A stretch of DNA of 64,000 nt from Bradyrhizobium sp. LTSP849 (GCF_000938255.1 NZ_JYMR01000018.1:321001-385000); one strand, 5' to 3'. Shown: positions 31,634 through 40,443, counted from the first letter of the stretch. The notes: generated by a model from the sequence alone, not told the origin. Numbers and translations are program-made.

Positions 31634-33736
31634 ATGCCTCGCGATAGCGACAAAGACAACGATTCCCGCGGCCGGCGAGGCCCGACCAAAGGACGCCCGG
31701 CCGGAGGCCCGCCGAAGGGCCGATCCGGCAAGGCGCGCGGCCCCGAGAAGAAGTTCGCCAAGCGCGGCCCCGACAGCAAGGGCGACGCCCGCCCGCCCCG
31801 TGGCGACCGCGACAGCCGTCCGTTCCGCCCTCGCGCAGAGGGCGATGCCCCGCGCCGCGACTTCAGCGACCGTCCGAAATTCAAGCGCGACGACCGTGGT
31901 GGCGAGGAGCGCGGCGAGCGCAGCGTCAAGCCGCGCGGCGACCGCCCGTCTTCCGATCGTTCGTCCCGTGATGGCGAGAAGCGCCCGTTCAAGCCGCGTG
32001 GCGACCGTCCGTCCTATGCGCGTGACGACCGCCCGCCGCCGCGCTGGGATCGCGACGACTCCCGTCCGGCTGGTCGCTTCGGCGACAAGAAGTTTGGCGA
32101 CAAGCGGCCCTACGCGCCGCGTGGCGACCGCCCGGAACGCAAGTTTGACGGCGAACGGAAATTCTCGCGCGGCGCACCGGACCGCAACGACCGTCCGCGC
32201 GATCGTAGCGAGCGTAGCGATTCCAAGCCGTGGCAGAAGCGCGACGCAGGTCCACGTGGCGATCGTCCGCCGCGCAAGGATTTCAGCAAGGGCCCGCGCA
32301 AGGATTTCGGCGGCCCGGATCGCAGCGGAGACAAGCCCTGGCAGAAGCGCGAGGGCGGCAGCGGCGATGACCGTCCGCGTTTCTCGCGTTCGCGCGACGA
32401 TCGTCCGTCGGGCGATCGTCCGTTCCGCGAGCGCCCCAAATTCGATCGGCCCAAGTTCGACCGTCCGCGCGAGGATCGTCCCAAATTCGACCGCCCCCGT
32501 CGTGACGGCGATGGCGAGCGTGGTGGGCGCGGTGGCGACCGCCCGAAATTCGACCGTCCGCGCGAGCGCCCCGAAGGCCGCTCCGACTGGCACGAGCATC
32601 CGCGCAACGAAGGGCGTTTCGGTGATCGCCCGCGCCGTGAAAACGAGGATGAGAGCAGGATCTTCGAGAAGCGTCCGGCCTTTGGTGGCCGCGGCGCCTA
32701 TCGCGAGCGCGATCGTGATTTCGACCGCCGGCCGCGGCGTGAAGAGGAGCCGAAGCCGAAGAAGGCCGGCGAGCGCATCGCCAAGGTGTTGGCGCGGGTG
32801 GGGCTTGCCTCGCGCAGGGATGCCGAGGAGATGGTCACGCAGGGCCGCGTCAGCGTTAACGGCCGCGTCATTAATTCGCCGGCGCTCGACATCACCAAGA
32901 ACGATGTCGTCACTGTCGACGGCAAGCCGTTGCCGGAGCGCGAGCGCACGCGGCTGTTCCTCTACCACAAGCAGCGCGGGTTGATGACGACGCATGACGA
33001 CCCCGAGGGCCGTCCGACCGTGTTCGACAATCTGCCCGAAGGCCTGCCGCGGCTGATCTCGATCGGCCGGCTCGACTTCAACACCGAAGGCCTGTTGCTG
33101 CTCACCAATGATGGCGGGCTCGCGCGTACGCTTGAGCTGCCCGATACCGGCTGGCTGCGCCGCTACCGCGTCCGCGCCCATGGCGAGGTCACGCAGGCCC
33201 AGCTCGACCAGCTCAAGAACGGCATCGAGGTCGAGGGCGTCAAATACGGCCCGATCGATGCGACGCTGGAGCGCGACCAGGGTGCCAATGTCTGGCTGGT
33301 GTTCGCGATCCGCGAAGGCAAGAACCGCGAGGTGCGCAACGTCTGCGCCCATCTCGGGCTCGAGGTGAATCGGCTGATCCGCGTGTCCTACGGCCCGTTC
33401 CAGCTCGGCGAGGTCCCCGAAGGCCAGGTCGAGGAGATCAAGTCGCGCGTGCTGCGCGATCAGCTCGGCGACAAGATCATCGAGAAGTCGGGCGCGCAGT
33501 TCGACGTGCCGCAGAAATCATCGTCAGGCGACGACGATAGCGCACCGCGCGAGAAGAAGCCTGCCACCAAGCGCGACGTGATCAACGATCGCAAGGGTCG
33601 CCGCGTGCTGGTGCAGCGCACCGGCAGCGATGAAGCCCGCGAGCGCAACGAGGCCGAGGTCAACGGCTACGGGCCGCCGCGGCGTCCCAAGCGCGGCTAT
33701 CACGGCAAGCGCGATTTGACGCCGAAGGAGGACTAG
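31634..33736 (+). CDS. rluB: 23S rRNA pseudouridine synthase RluB with long disordered N-terminus
   Basis: A 700-residue protein. The enzyme proper covers about 380-640: an S4 RNA-binding domain (ERIAKVLARVGL onwards) and the catalytic domain with GRLDFNTEG (Asp481). It should form pseudouridine at position 2605 of 23S rRNA. The first 380 residues are almost entirely Arg, Asp, Gly, Pro, Lys and Phe, with dense repeats such as RPKFDRP and GDRPSR. This is an intrinsically disordered RGG/RDR-type region, likely to bind RNA. A basic tail follows the core. Three bases separate it from rsmD, so both are one transcript. The ATG at 31634 is preferred to the GTG at 31622. Confidence 0.93.
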   Translation: MPRDSDKDNDSRGRRGPTKGRPAGGPPKGRSGKARGPEKKFAKRGPDSKGDARPPRGDRDSRPFRPRAEGDAPRRDFSDRPKFKRDDRGGEERGERSVKPRGDRPSSDRSSRDGEKRPFKPRGDRPSYARDDRPPPRWDRDDSRPAGRFGDKKFGDKRPYAPRGDRPERKFDGERKFSRGAPDRNDRPRDRSERSDSKPWQKRDAGPRGDRPPRKDFSKGPRKDFGGPDRSGDKPWQKREGGSGDDRPRFSRSRDDRPSGDRPFRERPKFDRPKFDRPREDRPKFDRPRRDGDGERGGRGGDRPKFDRPRERPEGRSDWHEHPRNEGRFGDRPRRENEDESRIFEKRPAFGGRGAYRERDRDFDRRPRREEEPKPKKAGERIAKVLARVGLASRRDAEEMVTQGRVSVNGRVINSPALDITKNDVVTVDGKPLPERERTRLFLYHKQRGLMTTHDDPEGRPTVFDNLPEGLPRLISIGRLDFNTEGLLLLTNDGGLARTLELPDTGWLRRYRVRAHGEVTQAQLDQLKNGIEVEGVKYGPIDATLERDQGANVWLVFAIREGKNREVRNVCAHLGLEVNRLIRVSYGPFQLGEVPEGQVEEIKSRVLRDQLGDKIIEKSGAQFDVPQKSSSGDDDSAPREKKPATKRDVINDRKGRRVLVQRTGSDEARERNEAEVNGYGPPRRPKRGYHGKRDLTPKED

Positions 33737-33738
33737 GG

Positions 33739-34293
33739 TTGCGCGTCGTCGGCGGTCGTTTGAAGGGGCGTAATCTCGCCTCACCGTCCTCGCGTGACAT
33801 CCGCCCCACCGCGGATCGCCTGCGCGAGTCCGTGTTCAACATCCTCGTGCACGCCTATGACGATCCGATTCAGGACGCGCGCGTGCTCGATCTCTTCGCC
33901 GGCACCGGCGCGCTCGGCATCGAGGCGGCCTCGCGCGGTGCGAAGTTCACGCTGTTCGTCGACAATGGCGCCGAGGCGCGTGCGCTGTTGCGCAACAATG
34001 TCGAGGCGCTGGGCTTGGGCGGCACGACCAAGGTCTACCGCCGCGACGCGACCGATCTTGGACCTGCCCATCCGGTCGAGCCGTTCTCGCTGGTGTTTCT
34101 CGATCCGCCCTACAGCAACGGTTTTGCGGAGAAGGCGCTCGCGAGCCTGCGTGATGGCGGCTGGCTCACATCGGGCGCGCTGCTCGTGGTGGAGGAGGCG
34201 AAGGCTGCGCAATTCGTTGCGCCGGAGGGCTTCGAGGAATTGGAGCGGCGCGCCTATGACGACACGGAGTTCGTGTTTTTGAAGAGGCCGTAG
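33739..34293 (+). CDS. rsmD: 16S rRNA (guanine966-N2)-methyltransferase
   Basis: A 184-residue Rossmann-fold methyltransferase that modifies G966 of 16S rRNA during 30S assembly. The S-adenosylmethionine loop DLFAGTGALGIEA and the catalytic LDPPY are both intact. It begins with TTG at 33739, two bases after the rluB stop. Pairing with rluB makes this an rRNA-modification operon. A palindromic repeat follows the stop. Confidence 0.94.
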   Translation: MRVVGGRLKGRNLASPSSRDIRPTADRLRESVFNILVHAYDDPIQDARVLDLFAGTGALGIEAASRGAKFTLFVDNGAEARALLRNNVEALGLGGTTKVYRRDATDLGPAHPVEPFSLVFLDPPYSNGFAEKALASLRDGGWLTSGALLVVEEAKAAQFVAPEGFEELERRAYDDTEFVFLKRP

Positions 34294-34303
34294 CCTCGCT
34301 GCC

Positions 34304-34394
34304 GTAGGGTGGGCAAAGCGAAGCGTGCCCACCACTTCTGTCGCAATCATGGAAAGATGGTGGGCACGTCGCTTCGCGCCTTTGTCCACCCTAC
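34304..34394. repeat. long palindromic repeat, GTAGGGTGGGCAAAG family, copy 3
   Basis: GTAGGGTGGGCAAAGCGAAGCGTGCCCACC at left is mirrored by GGTGGGCACG...CCACCCTAC at right; the right arm is slightly degenerate (TTTGTCCACCCTAC). It matches the copies at 11964 and 18383. It lies between the convergent rsmD and mutL genes. Confidence 0.85.
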
Positions 34395-34404
34395 GGCATC
34401 CAGC

Positions 34405-36216
34405 TTATCGTCTTCCGAACAGCTTCTCCACATCCGCGAGCTTCAGCTCGACATAGGTCGGCCGGCCGTGATTGCACTGGCCGGAGTTCGGTGTCTCTTC
34501 CATCTCGCGCAGCAGCGCGTTCATCTCTTCCGGCCTCAGCCTGCGGCCGGCCCGCACCGACCCGTGGCAGGCCATGGTGGCGGCAACGTGCATCAGGCGG
34601 CGCTCCAGCGGCAGTGCCTCGTCCCACTCGGCCATGTGCTCGGAGAGATCGCGCAAGAGCCCGCCCGCATTGGTCTTGCCGAGCAGCGACGGCGTTTCGC
34701 GCACCGCGACCGCGCCGGGGCCGAAGGATTCGATTGCGAGCCCGAACGATGCGAGCTCGTCGCTGCGGTCGAGCAGGCGCTCCACCGTGGCTTCGTCCAT
34801 CTCGACGATCTCGGGGATCAGCAGGATCTGCCGCTGGACGCCGTTTTCGGCGAGCGAGGCCTTCAGCCGCTCATAGACGATGCGTTCATGGGCGGCGTGT
34901 TGGTCGACGATGATGAGGCCGTCGCGAGTCTGCGAGACGATGTAGGTCTCGTGGAGCTGCGTGCGCGCCGCACCAAGCGGGCGATCGACCAGATCGGCTA
35001 CGGGCTGCGTCTCGAACCGCACGTCAGCGCTCGGCGCGCCAACGTCGAAGGCGGCTTGTGCGCGCTCGGCGAAAGCGGGCGCTGCGGACCCTTCGAACGA
35101 CGGCAGGGGCCCGGCCGGAGCAGACGGCGACTGCCGCCAATCCCAGCTCGCCGGGCGGGGCGTGAAAGCTGGCCGGAACGCGGACAATGCGCTCTCGCCG
35201 CTATTGGCGGCCGTGCGCCGACCCTCGCGCGCCAGCGCTTCCTTCAACCCATGCACAATCAATGCGCGCACGAGACCCGCATTGCGGAAGCGCACCTCGG
35301 TCTTGGCCGGATGCACGTTGGCATCGACCTCGCGCGGGTCGAGCGTGACGAACAGCGCCAGCACCGGATGGCGATCGCGCGGCAGATAGTCGGCATAGGC
35401 CCCGCGCACCGCACCCAGGATCAGCTTGTCGCGCACCGGGCGGCCGTTCACGAAGAGATATTGTCCGAGCGCGTTGGCCTTGGTCAGCGCCGGCGCAGCC
35501 GCATAGCCCGCAACGACAACGCCCTCGCGTTCGGCATGGACCTCGATGGCGTGGCTGCGGAACTCCGCGCCCAGGATGTCGCCGAGCCGCGTCAGGCGTC
35601 CGGCGGTGCCAGGCAGGGCGGCCGCCCAGGTCACCGGCGCGCGCTCCTCGCCCGCCAGCGTGAAGGCGATATCGGGGCGCGCCATCGCGAGCCGTCTGAC
35701 CACCTCGCGAATGGCTTCGGCCTCGGTGCGGTCGGTCTTGAGAAATTTCAGCCGTGCCGGTGTCGCGTAGAAGAGATCGTTGACCTCGACGCGCGTGCCA
35801 TGGGCCAGCGCCGCCGGCATGATCTCGGACTTCTCGCCGCCCTCGACATTGAGCGCCCAGGCATGCGGCTCGCTCGCGTGCCGCGTCGTGATCGACAGCC
35901 GCGCCACCGAACCGATCGAGGGCAGCGCCTCGCCACGGAACCCGAGCGTGCGAATTTGCAGGAGATCTTCGTCGTCGAGCTTGGAGGTGGCGTGGCGCTC
36001 GACCGCGAGCGACAGATCTTTCGCGGTCATACCGCCGCCATCGTCGGTGATGCCGATCCGGCGACGCCCGCCGCCATCGGTGAAGACATCGATCCGGCTC
36101 GCGCCGGCATCGATCGCGTTCTCGACCAGTTCCTTGACCACGCTTGCGGGACGTTCGACCACTTCGCCGGCGGCGATGCGGTTGACGACCTGCTCTGGCA
36201 ATTGGCGGACGGGCAT
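34405..36216 (-). CDS. mutL: DNA mismatch repair protein MutL, endonuclease type
   Basis: A 603-residue protein that links MutS mismatch recognition to strand removal. The N-terminal GHKL ATPase (about 1-330) shows LVENAIDAGAS, DDGGGM and GFRGEAL. The C-terminal domain carries DQHAAHERIVYE (438-449), which fits the DQHA-x2-E-x4-E metal-dependent endonuclease motif, plus ACHGSVRAG and CNHGRPT. QILLIP at 463-468 fits the sliding-clamp docking motif of nicking MutL proteins. Both fit an organism without MutH. The linker (about 340-415) is Pro/Ala-rich. It is convergent with rsmD across a palindromic repeat. Confidence 0.96.
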   Translation of the reverse strand: MPVRQLPEQVVNRIAAGEVVERPASVVKELVENAIDAGASRIDVFTDGGGRRRIGITDDGGGMTAKDLSLAVERHATSKLDDEDLLQIRTLGFRGEALPSIGSVARLSITTRHASEPHAWALNVEGGEKSEIMPAALAHGTRVEVNDLFYATPARLKFLKTDRTEAEAIREVVRRLAMARPDIAFTLAGEERAPVTWAAALPGTAGRLTRLGDILGAEFRSHAIEVHAEREGVVVAGYAAAPALTKANALGQYLFVNGRPVRDKLILGAVRGAYADYLPRDRHPVLALFVTLDPREVDANVHPAKTEVRFRNAGLVRALIVHGLKEALAREGRRTAANSGESALSAFRPAFTPRPASWDWRQSPSAPAGPLPSFEGSAAPAFAERAQAAFDVGAPSADVRFETQPVADLVDRPLGAARTQLHETYIVSQTRDGLIIVDQHAAHERIVYERLKASLAENGVQRQILLIPEIVEMDEATVERLLDRSDELASFGLAIESFGPGAVAVRETPSLLGKTNAGGLLRDLSEHMAEWDEALPLERRLMHVAATMACHGSVRAGRRLRPEEMNALLREMEETPNSGQCNHGRPTYVELKLADVEKLFGRR

Positions 36217-36465
36217 GAACTCGATCTTGGGCTCGGTCTGAGATTCGCAGACGCGCTATTCTATGCCGTGTTGCGTCAAAAGCATGTGTTGGGCAACAGG
36301 AACGTGGCGGGCTGGGGAAGAGGGGTGTCTATCACATTGAAGACGCTGGACGTTCGATAAAATCGCATGCCGGCGACTGCTCGATCTTCGGCCTCGCTCC
36401 TGATTGTGAGGTGCCGGGCACGGGTGTAGCATCGTGAAAAAACGGCAACAGGACGGGAGGACGCC

Positions 36466-36783
36466 ATGTGCCATTTGTTCGCGCACCAACCCCAACGCGA
36501 CTACGAATCCCAGACCCGCTCGTTGCGGATCGGTGGTCACTGCACCTCGATCCGGCTGGAAATGGCGTTCTGGGACACGCTAGAGCAGATCGCGGCCAGG
36601 GAGAGCATGAGCCTCGGCAAGTTCCTGACCACGCTCTACAACGAGGTGCTCGACCATCACGGCGAGGTCAACAATTTCGCCTCGCTGCTGCGTTGCTCCT
36701 GCCTGATTGACCGCTCGCGGAACGTGGTGCCCGCGCAGAGTTTCAAGGCAACCGTCGCCCCCATTCTCGACGCGGCCGAATAG
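36466..36783 (+). CDS. ribbon-helix-helix domain protein
   Basis: A 105-residue protein of the MCHLFAHQPQxDYESxTRSLR family common in rhizobia. TRSLRIGGHCTSIRLEMAFWDTL is the beta-strand and first helix of a ribbon-helix-helix, and SMSLGKFLTTLYNEVLDHHG the second helix. Four Cys, some in LLRCSCLIDRS, are conserved in the family. It may bind DNA as a dimer or act as an antitoxin-like regulator; the target is unknown. GGACGGGAGG gives a good ribosome-binding site. A perfect hairpin follows. Confidence 0.8.
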   Translation: MCHLFAHQPQRDYESQTRSLRIGGHCTSIRLEMAFWDTLEQIAARESMSLGKFLTTLYNEVLDHHGEVNNFASLLRCSCLIDRSRNVVPAQSFKATVAPILDAAE

Positions 36784-36790
36784 CTCCACC

Positions 36791-36830
36791 CTCAATTGTC
36801 GTCCTGGCTTTCGCCAGGACGACAATTGAG
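36791..36830. repeat. perfect 18-bp inverted repeat
   Basis: CTCAATTGTCGTCCTGGC and GCCAGGACGACAATTGAG pair perfectly around a four-base loop TTTC. It lies between convergent genes and can act as a two-way transcription or mRNA-end barrier. The core GTCGTCCTGGC is a known type of rhizobial intergenic palindrome. Confidence 0.85.
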
Positions 36831-36839
36831 GTTGAGAGA

Positions 36840-38408
36840 TCAAATCTCCTTCTTCTGCATCGCACCCGCAATGTAGTCGGCCTGCCGGATCGCCAGCGCG
36901 ACGATGGTCAGGGTCGGGTTGCAGGCCGCGCCGCTGGTGAACTGGCTGCCGTCGGAGACGAACAAGTTCTTGACGTCGTGGCTCTGTCCGAACTTGTTGA
37001 CCACGCCGTCCCGTGGCTTCTCGCTCATCCGGTTGGTGCCGAGATTATGCGTGCTCGGATAAGGCGGCGTCGGATAGCTCACGGTGGCGCCGACGGCGTC
37101 GTAGACCGCCGCACCCTGCTTGTAGGCGTGGGCGCGCATCGCGACGTCGTTCGGATGATCGTCGAAGTGTACGCTGGCGACCGGCTGGCCGAACTTGTCC
37201 TTCACGCTAGGGTCGAGCGTGATGCGGTTGGTCTCCTGCGGCATGTCCTCACCGACCAGCCACATGCCGGCCATCCGCGGATAGCCGTCGAGCGCTGCGG
37301 TGAACGGACGGCCCCAGGCGCCGGGGTTGAGGAATGCCGCCATGAAGGGCAAGCCGATCGACAGCGTCTCCATCTCATAGCCACCGACGAAGCCGCGCTT
37401 CGGATTGTTGGCGGCCTCGTCGCGGATGATGCCCGCCATCGTGGTGCCGCGATACATATGCACCGACTTCTCGAACACGGCGTAGACGCTGCCGGTCATG
37501 TGACGCATGTAGTTGCGGCCAACCTGGCCCGATGAATTGGCGAGACCATCGGGGAACATGGTAGAGGCACTGTTCAACAGCAGCCGCGGGCTCTCGATCG
37601 AATTGCCGGCCACTGCAACGATCCGCGCCTTCTGGCGCTGCATCGCCCCGCTCTCGTCGGCATAGACGACGCCGGTGACCTTGCCGCTCGAATCATGCTC
37701 GATCTTGACCGCCATGCTGCTCGGCCGGACCTCGAGATTGCCGGTGGCCTCGCCCTTGGGAATCTCGGTGTAGAGCGTCGACCATTTCGCACCGGATTTG
37801 CAGCCCTGGAAACAGAAACCGATCTGCTGGCACGAGCCGCGTCCGTCGCGAGGCTGGCTGTTGATCGCCATGTTGCCGGTGTGGACGGTCTTGTAGCCGA
37901 GCTTCTTGGCGCCGGCCTCCAGCACCCGGAAATTGTTGTTGCCGGGAAGTCCGGGAATGCCGTTGGTGCGGGTCACGCCCATCTTGTTCTCGGCCTTGGC
38001 GTACCACGGCTCCATCTCGGTGAGCGTGACCGGCCAGTCCAGCAAATTGGCGCCGGGAATGGTGCCGTAGGTGCTCTTGACCCGATACTCGTGCTCGTCG
38101 AAGCGCAGCGACGCGCCGGCCCAATGGATGGTCGAGCCGCCGACCGCCTTTACGATCCAGGCGGGGAGACCCGAGAAGTCCTTGGCGACGCGCCACGTTC
38201 CTGATGTGGTGCGCGCGTCCGTCCAGGCGAGTTGGGAAAAACTATCCCACTCGTCGTTGATGAAATCCTGGTTCTCGATGCGTGGGCCGGCTTCGAGGAT
38301 GACGACCTTGACGCCCTTCTGCGCCAGTTCGTTGCCCAGTGTGCCGCCGCCGGCGCCGGAGCCGACGATCACCACAACGCCGCTGTCGTTCAGATCGAAT
38401 TTTGCCAT
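36840..38408 (-). CDS. GMC-family FAD dehydrogenase, large subunit
   Basis: A 522-residue flavoprotein of the gluconate 2-dehydrogenase / FAD-dependent sugar dehydrogenase type. The FAD-binding GSGAGGG is at 16-22, an active-site His454 lies in STHNLGTN, and Asn497 in CNPTLT is the paired catalytic residue. Three cysteines (193, 199, 203) in SCQQIGFCFQGC could hold an iron-sulfur cluster as in FAD-glucose dehydrogenases. It has no signal peptide; export would depend on the Tat-signal-bearing gamma subunit next to it. It is the last gene of a four-gene cluster. The sugar or alcohol oxidised is unknown. Confidence 0.9.
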   Translation of the reverse strand: MAKFDLNDSGVVVIVGSGAGGGTLGNELAQKGVKVVILEAGPRIENQDFINDEWDSFSQLAWTDARTTSGTWRVAKDFSGLPAWIVKAVGGSTIHWAGASLRFDEHEYRVKSTYGTIPGANLLDWPVTLTEMEPWYAKAENKMGVTRTNGIPGLPGNNNFRVLEAGAKKLGYKTVHTGNMAINSQPRDGRGSCQQIGFCFQGCKSGAKWSTLYTEIPKGEATGNLEVRPSSMAVKIEHDSSGKVTGVVYADESGAMQRQKARIVAVAGNSIESPRLLLNSASTMFPDGLANSSGQVGRNYMRHMTGSVYAVFEKSVHMYRGTTMAGIIRDEAANNPKRGFVGGYEMETLSIGLPFMAAFLNPGAWGRPFTAALDGYPRMAGMWLVGEDMPQETNRITLDPSVKDKFGQPVASVHFDDHPNDVAMRAHAYKQGAAVYDAVGATVSYPTPPYPSTHNLGTNRMSEKPRDGVVNKFGQSHDVKNLFVSDGSQFTSGAACNPTLTIVALAIRQADYIAGAMQKKEI

Positions 38409-38438
38409 TTGCGTTCTCCTGAACCGTTGGGGTGCGCC

Positions 38439-38987
38439 TTAAGCCTTCGGCAGCCAGTCGATGTCGGCAAAGCCGCGGTTGATGTACCCGCCATGCTCGG
38501 CGGACGAGCCCTCGTAACCGAACCGTGGCCAGACCTCTTTCTGGTTGTAGAGCGAGACGATGAGGTCGCCGCGCACCTTTTGGAAGAAGTCGCTCTGCTC
38601 GATCTCCTTCAGCAGCACCACGCGATCGGATTCCCAGGGCACCTCGGCGTAAGCCACCTTATGGCGGTCGCGCGCGTTCTGATCGAGCCTGGTGATGCCG
38701 TCGCTGATGAGGGACTTGACGGAGGCATCCTTGGCCGCCTTGCCGTCCCACGGCTTGATCGCGGTGATGTAGTAGCTGTCGCCGAGGACATCGTGCGGAT
38801 AGATATCGCGCGCGACCTTCACTAGCGTCTTCATTGTCGCAGGCGAAAGCGCGGTCGCATCATCGGCCCATGCGCCCTCGATGCTGACGGCGACGCTGGT
38901 CGCAACGGCTGCGACCGGCACGGCGGTCGCCGCGCCCTTGAGAAAGACGCGGCGGCTGTGCTTGCTTCGACGATCGACTTCTCTCAT
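38439..38987 (-). CDS. gluconate 2-dehydrogenase subunit 3-like protein (Tat-exported)
   Basis: A 182-residue gamma subunit of an FAD dehydrogenase complex. The N-terminus has the twin-arginine signal SRRVFLKG (11-18) followed by an Ala/Val-rich helix. The mature part contains the conserved block DIYPHD and SDFFQKVRGDLIVSLYNQ. In related complexes this subunit hitch-hikes the flavoprotein across the membrane. Thirty bases separate it from the large subunit. GGAGGAAACCC precedes the ATG. Confidence 0.88.
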   Translation of the reverse strand: MREVDRRSKHSRRVFLKGAATAVPVAAVATSVAVSIEGAWADDATALSPATMKTLVKVARDIYPHDVLGDSYYITAIKPWDGKAAKDASVKSLISDGITRLDQNARDRHKVAYAEVPWESDRVVLLKEIEQSDFFQKVRGDLIVSLYNQKEVWPRFGYEGSSAEHGGYINRGFADIDWLPKA

Positions 38988-39030
38988 GGGTTTCCTCCGT
39001 TGATTTTGTGATTTGGATTTTTTGATTGGG

Positions 39031-39426
39031 TTAGTTGAAACGTCCGCCTCGCTGGATCACTTCGATCTTGTAGCCATCGGGATCGCTGACGAAGAAGAAG
39101 CGCGCCAACGTCTTGCCATCATGCTTGAAGTCGCGCAGCGGCCCCGGTGCGAGCTCCTCACGCGCGAAGCGCGCATGCTCGGCATCGAGATCCTCGACCA
39201 CCACGGCGAGATGGCCGTAGCCGTCGCCGAGCGCGTAGGGTTCCCTACGATCGAAATTGACCGTCAGCTCCACCTCGAAAGGGGAGGACGGGTGACGCAG
39301 ATAGATCAGGGCAAAGTCCGCGAATTTCAGGTGGTCCGCGACTTCGAGGCCGAAGGCGCGCTTGTAGAAGTCGAGCGCGCGGGATTCGTCGAGTACGCGG
39401 ATCATGGAATGGACAGGCTTGGCCAT
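39031..39426 (-). CDS. VOC-family glyoxalase I-like protein
   Basis: A 131-residue vicinal-oxygen-chelate protein. The metal set His6, Glu53, His72, Glu122 falls at nearly the same numbers as in E. coli GloA, so lactoylglutathione lyase activity (methylglyoxal detoxification) is likely. GYGHLAVVVED and DPDGYKIEVIQ are the family blocks. Its stop lies just before the gamma-subunit gene, and its start abuts the cytochrome stop. A glyoxalase inside a sugar dehydrogenase cluster hints that aldehyde by-products are handled together; that is inference. Confidence 0.88.
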   Translation of the reverse strand: MAKPVHSMIRVLDESRALDFYKRAFGLEVADHLKFADFALIYLRHPSSPFEVELTVNFDRREPYALGDGYGHLAVVVEDLDAEHARFAREELAPGPLRDFKHDGKTLARFFFVSDPDGYKIEVIQRGGRFN

Positions 39427-39813
39427 TCAGTTCAGCTCCTTGAGAAAAGTGATGATGGCGGCGCGCGTCTCCGGTTTGGCCTGGCGATATGCCATGACGA
39501 CGCCGGGAATGACGGCCTGCGGATTGGTCAGCCACGCATCGAGCCTGGTCTCGTCCCAAGCAAAGTCTGCTTTCGCGAGGCCGTCGGAGTAATGAAACCC
39601 TTCGACCTTGCCGGCCGGCCGTCCGACGATCTTGACCAGCGGCGGACCTTGCCGCATCGGTTCCGACAGGTTGGTGGTGTGACACACCGCGCATTGTTGC
39701 TTGAACAGCGTCACGCCATCCGGTGGTTTCGCTGCCGGCAACGGCATCTGCGCGTCGGCGACCCGCGACACCAGCACCACTGCGGTGCACAATCCCAACA
39801 CGGCTGCGCGCAT
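39427..39813 (-). CDS. c-type cytochrome, periplasmic
   Basis: A 128-residue monoheme cytochrome c with a signal peptide of about 22 residues (ends VADAQ). The haem site is CAVCH (Cys41, Cys44, His45), and the distal Met probably is that in PGVVMAYR. It is the first gene of the cluster and the likely electron acceptor for the FAD dehydrogenase. The ATG at 39813 is chosen; a GTG at 39834 would add seven residues. Length is typical for small class I cytochromes. Confidence 0.88.
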   Translation of the reverse strand: MRAAVLGLCTAVVLVSRVADAQMPLPAAKPPDGVTLFKQQCAVCHTTNLSEPMRQGPPLVKIVGRPAGKVEGFHYSDGLAKADFAWDETRLDAWLTNPQAVIPGVVMAYRQAKPETRAAIITFLKELN

Positions 39814-40120
39814 CGCGAAAGCTCGCTCATCCACAAATCGACGTCGACGCGCAAACTCTAGGCGGCGCCAAACATGCGGTGGTAGTAGCGGGCTGTTTCG
39901 CTGCAAGCGGAGATGCTCTTGATGTGCGTTGTTCCGCGTTGCCGCATATGCGGAGCACAATTCCGCGAAACCGCCTCGAAATCCCTAAACGATGACCACA
40001 CGAGGCGGATTGCATCGCGACCGCGCCGTTCGAACTCTCGACGCGATGAACTGGTCCGGTGCAGGCGGGCGGCGCAGAACGCAACCGACCTGTTCATTGC
40101 GAAAAATCCAGGAGAAATGG
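39814..40120. other. divergent intergenic region with CCGCATATGCGG
   Basis: 307 bp between the cytochrome c gene (minus) and a small secreted protein gene (plus). CCGCATATGCGG at 39942-39953 is a perfect 12-bp palindrome and a possible regulator site for the dehydrogenase cluster. No ORF is supported here. Confidence 0.45.
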
Positions 40121-40426
40121 ATGAAGTTAGTGAAGACCTCTGCAACCGCATGCGCTCTCGCGGCCCTCATTGCGACGCCCGTTTTTGCGCAAGGCGCGTC
40201 ATCTGGCACCAAGCCTGGCGGCACCGTGCAAAGCAAACCCATGCAGGGGGGCGCGTCAGCCAGCGAAGATGAGGATCTCGGTGCGCAGCAGGGAGCTGCG
40301 GGTGAGAAGGTGGGCATGAAGTCGACCAAGGGGACGAAGGGCACGGTCGGCACCACCGGCAGCGCAACGCACAAGGGGGCGGTCGAGGATTCCGCCTCAG
40401 GCACCAGCACCGGCAAGCGTTACTGA
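40121..40426 (+). CDS. small secreted Gly/Ser/Thr/Lys-rich protein
   Basis: A 101-residue protein with a cleavable signal peptide (residues 1-22, ends VFAQ) and a low-complexity mature part rich in Gly, Ser, Thr and Lys (TKGTKGTVGTTGSATHKG). Such proteins are common in Bradyrhizobium and may be loosely structured periplasmic proteins. AATCCAGGAG gives a ribosome-binding site eight bases before the ATG. Function is unknown. Confidence 0.72.
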   Translation: MKLVKTSATACALAALIATPVFAQGASSGTKPGGTVQSKPMQGGASASEDEDLGAQQGAAGEKVGMKSTKGTKGTVGTTGSATHKGAVEDSASGTSTGKRY

Positions 40427-40443
40427 CCCCACCCGACACAGCA

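Noticed and set aside
31628..33352. 574-codon open frame antisense to rluB
   Set aside because: It arises from the repetitive Arg/Asp/Gly codons of the rluB extension read backwards.
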